Assembly: GCA_021820105.1 (NCBI GenBank)
Contig: JAKAED010000015.1
Coordinates: 1 to 40,947 of the forward strand
Direction of reading: 5' to 3'
Source: Actinomycetes bacterium
Lineage (GTDB): Bacteria; Actinomycetota; Thermoleophilia; Solirubrobacterales; Solirubrobacteraceae
Length of the DNA: 40,947 nt
Part shown: positions 39,367-40,947 of the stretch, piece by piece
How the letters are laid out: each line of letters begins with the position of its first letter
Numbering within the stretch: position 1 is the stretch's first letter
Notes under the pieces: generated by a model
Seen by the model: only the letters and a program-made list of their open reading frames with translations
What the model was told of the DNA's origin: nothing
The model's database searches: none
Made by a program: the position numbers and the translations under genes

Positions 39367-40655
39367 GTCTGCCCGCGGGGCAGTTCCCGCGCCTGCTCGC
39401 CGGCATGCCGGAGCGTGGCGCGATGGGCTTCGCCGCCCACCAGTCACTGCACGGGCCGCTGCCGCTCACCGGCAGGCAGCGGAATCGTTCGGCTCACCCC
39501 CTGATTCTCGAACTGGAGCGCGCCGGCCTTCGCGGTTACGGCGGTGGTGGCTTCCCGACCGCCACCAAACTGCAGGCTGTGGCCGCACAGCGCACCAGGC
39601 CGACCGTGTTGGTCAACGCCGCCGAGGGTGAGCCGCTGAGCAGCAAGGACGCCCTGCTGGTGAGCCGTCTGCCACACCTGGTCATTGACGGCGCCCTGGC
39701 CGCCGCCGCGATGCTCGGCAGCGACGGGATCATCTTCGCGCTGGACGAGCATTCCCGTGCCGCTCGGACACTCGAGCAGGCGCTTGCCCAGCGTCCGGAG
39801 CTGAACGGGCGCGGTGCCCCACCAGTCACCGTCGCGCTCGTCCCGAGTGGCTACATCACTGGCCAGGAGACGGCGTTGGTGAGCGCCGTGGACGGCGGCG
39901 CCGCACTGCCGACGGTGACGCCGCCCTATCCGTTTGAGAACGGGATCAAGGGGCGTCCCACGTTCGTCTCCAACGCGGAGACGTTTGCCCAGATGGCGCT
40001 GATCGCACGTCACGGCGCCGACTGGTTCCGCGCACTTGGGACAGGCGGTGATCCGGGTACACGGCTGGTCACCGTGACCGGCGCGATCGGCTATCCGGGG
40101 GTCGTGGAGATCGCGGGGGGCACAACCATGAGGCAGCTGATCAAGGCGTCAGGTGGTCTGAGCCAGCAGCTTGGGGGGATCCTCCTGGGCGGTTACGCGG
40201 GCACCTGGTTGGGTCCGGACGGTGTCGACGTCAGCCTCGACGCACACGTGCTCAAGGCACACGGTCTGCGCCTGGGCAGCGGCATCGTGTTCGTGCTGCC
40301 CGATACCGCCTGCGTGGTGGCGGAGGTTGCGAGCGTGGCCCGCTGGCTGCAGCAGGAGAGCGCTGAGCAGTGCGGCCCATGCTTGAACGGTCTGAACGCA
40401 ATTGCCGGCGCGCTGGAGGAGTTGTGCGCTCAAGGTGACCGTCGCGGCGCCTACAGCAGGATCGAGCGGTGGTGCCAGCTCGTGTACAACAGGGGCGCCT
40501 GCGGTCTCCCCGACGGCGCTGCGACCTTCGTCTCAACGGCGCTGCGGGTGTTCAGGCCCGCGTTTGATGATCACGCCCGGCACGGGGCCTGCGATGGCTG
40601 TCTCGGCCGACGTCTGCTGCCCACCCCTGACTTCGCGGCGGTGTCGGCAGCATGA
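39363..40655 (+). CDS. NuoF-like flavoprotein (NADH dehydrogenase 51-kDa subunit family)
   Basis: This is a 430-residue protein. The NAD/FMN-binding start GLRGYGGGGFPTATKL corresponds to GRGGAGFPTG in NuoF, and LVNAAEGEPLSSKD and the FENGIKGRPTFVSNAETFA block are FMN contacts. A SLBB-like domain follows (about 235-290). The Fe-S region reads ESAEQCGPC: C337 and C340 match two of the three clustered cysteines of the NuoF N3 site, C380 in RGACGLPDG matches the fourth, and the first is replaced by Ala. An extra CDGC lies at the C-terminus. It probably passes electrons from NAD(P)H to the ferredoxin and the membrane hemes. It overlaps both neighbours by 4 bp. Confidence 0.85.
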   Translation: MSLPAGQFPRLLAGMPERGAMGFAAHQSLHGPLPLTGRQRNRSAHPLILELERAGLRGYGGGGFPTATKLQAVAAQRTRPTVLVNAAEGEPLSSKDALLVSRLPHLVIDGALAAAAMLGSDGIIFALDEHSRAARTLEQALAQRPELNGRGAPPVTVALVPSGYITGQETALVSAVDGGAALPTVTPPYPFENGIKGRPTFVSNAETFAQMALIARHGADWFRALGTGGDPGTRLVTVTGAIGYPGVVEIAGGTTMRQLIKASGGLSQQLGGILLGGYAGTWLGPDGVDVSLDAHVLKAHGLRLGSGIVFVLPDTACVVAEVASVARWLQQESAEQCGPCLNGLNAIAGALEELCAQGDRRGAYSRIERWCQLVYNRGACGLPDGAATFVSTALRVFRPAFDDHARHGACDGCLGRRLLPTPDFAAVSAA

Positions 40656-40947
40656 GCGAGCGTCTGATCGTCAACCCGATCGCGTGTACCGCGCACGGCC
40701 TGTGCGCAGAACTGTTCCCGGAGCGGATCTGGCTTGACGACTGGGGATACCCCGTGATTGAACACGGTGAGATCACGCCAGACCTGCGGGCACACGCCAA
40801 GCGGGCCGTGGACGCCTGCCCGGCCCTTGCCCTGCGGCTGCAGGCAGCTGACCGCCGTCGCGCCGCCCTGCAAGACTCCGGCGGTCATCGCCAGCAGCGC
40901 CGCAATCCCCCAGGCAATCGCCAGGATGACGCGCACGCGCAGCCCTA
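40652..40947 (+). CDS. Ferredoxin, three-cysteine [3Fe-4S]-like type, 3' end outside the window
   Basis: The first 98 codons are present and the frame is still open at the end of the window. The cysteines are C12, C18 and C56 (C-x5-C ... C-P), the spacing of small [3Fe-4S] ferredoxins in actinobacteria, such as those serving cytochromes P450. The core ends near residue 65 (DACPALALRLQ). The following 30 residues (Gln/Arg-rich) are unlike a ferredoxin and may be a tail. The ATG at 40652 overlaps the NuoF-like stop by 4 bp, so it is a likely electron partner of that protein. Confidence 0.8.
   Translation, partial: MSERLIVNPIACTAHGLCAELFPERIWLDDWGYPVIEHGEITPDLRAHAKRAVDACPALALRLQAADRRRAALQDSGGHRQQRRNPPGNRQDDAHAQP

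Noticed and set aside
1-40947. CRISPR arrays, insertion sequences or prophage genes
   Set aside because: No series of regularly spaced repeats, no transposase and no phage structural gene was recognised on either strand.

Overview
The window reads as chromosome from a high-GC, Gram-positive actinobacterium. A Thermoleophilia/Solirubrobacterales-type organism is my best guess. The reasons are the GC-rich third codon positions, frequent GTG/TTG starts with 1-4 bp gene overlaps, a SigH (Spo0H-like) sigma factor behind ispD-ispF-cysS-rlmB, a MarP-like CvpA-protease and a zinc-ribbon rhomboid. This placement is inference from gene content, not from a marker phylogeny. I see no CRISPR array, insertion sequence, prophage or rRNA operon, and a single tRNA gene.

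Layout. (1) 1-4.6 kb: isoprenoid and translation genes (ispD end, ispF, cysS, rlmB), an adenine/adenosine deaminase, then a SigH-type sigma factor behind a 206-bp structured leader. (2) 4.6-9.75 kb: a PHP-domain phosphoesterase divergent from a four-gene polyamine ABC importer (potA, Tat-lipoprotein potD, potB, potC). (3) 9.8-13.5 kb: tRNA-Thr(UGU), a secreted phospholipase-D-like protein, a DadA/PuuB-like FAD oxidoreductase and a PlsC-like acyltransferase. (4) 13.5-15.3 kb: a compact ECF sigma factor / single-TM protein / rhomboid protease cluster. (5) 15.3-17.7 kb: a short cobalamin-binding-type protein, pterin carbinolamine dehydratase and a CNNM/CorC transporter. (6) 17.7-18.4 kb: about 700 bp without a conventional gene, full of perfect inverted repeats and small ORFs with ribosome binding sites. 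(7) 18.4-22.2 kb: a small unknown protein, an acyl-CoA thioesterase, PspA, a phosphopantetheinyl transferase and an MFS exporter. (8) 22.2-26.7 kb: lysA-hom-thrC-thrB, with a strong terminator hairpin between hom and thrC. (9) 26.7-35.4 kb: lone ParA, a PLP decarboxylase, an FHA protein, a zinc-ribbon protein, an SRPBCC protein, a lipoprotein, a cytidylate-kinase-like protein, a MarP-like protease and topoisomerase III. (10) 35.4 kb to the end: a two-component system divergent from a redox operon (two multi-pass membrane proteins, a Pro/Ser-rich membrane-anchored protein, a NuoF-like flavoprotein and a three-cysteine ferredoxin that runs off the window).

Two clusters stand out as possible uncharacterised systems. 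One is the translationally coupled redox operon beside its own two-component system, which looks like a NAD(P)H/flavoprotein/ferredoxin/membrane-heme electron path. The other is the sigma factor / single-TM protein / rhomboid cluster, which is laid out as a regulated-proteolysis switch would be. The structured gene-poor stretch near 18 kb is the most unexplained DNA in the window.
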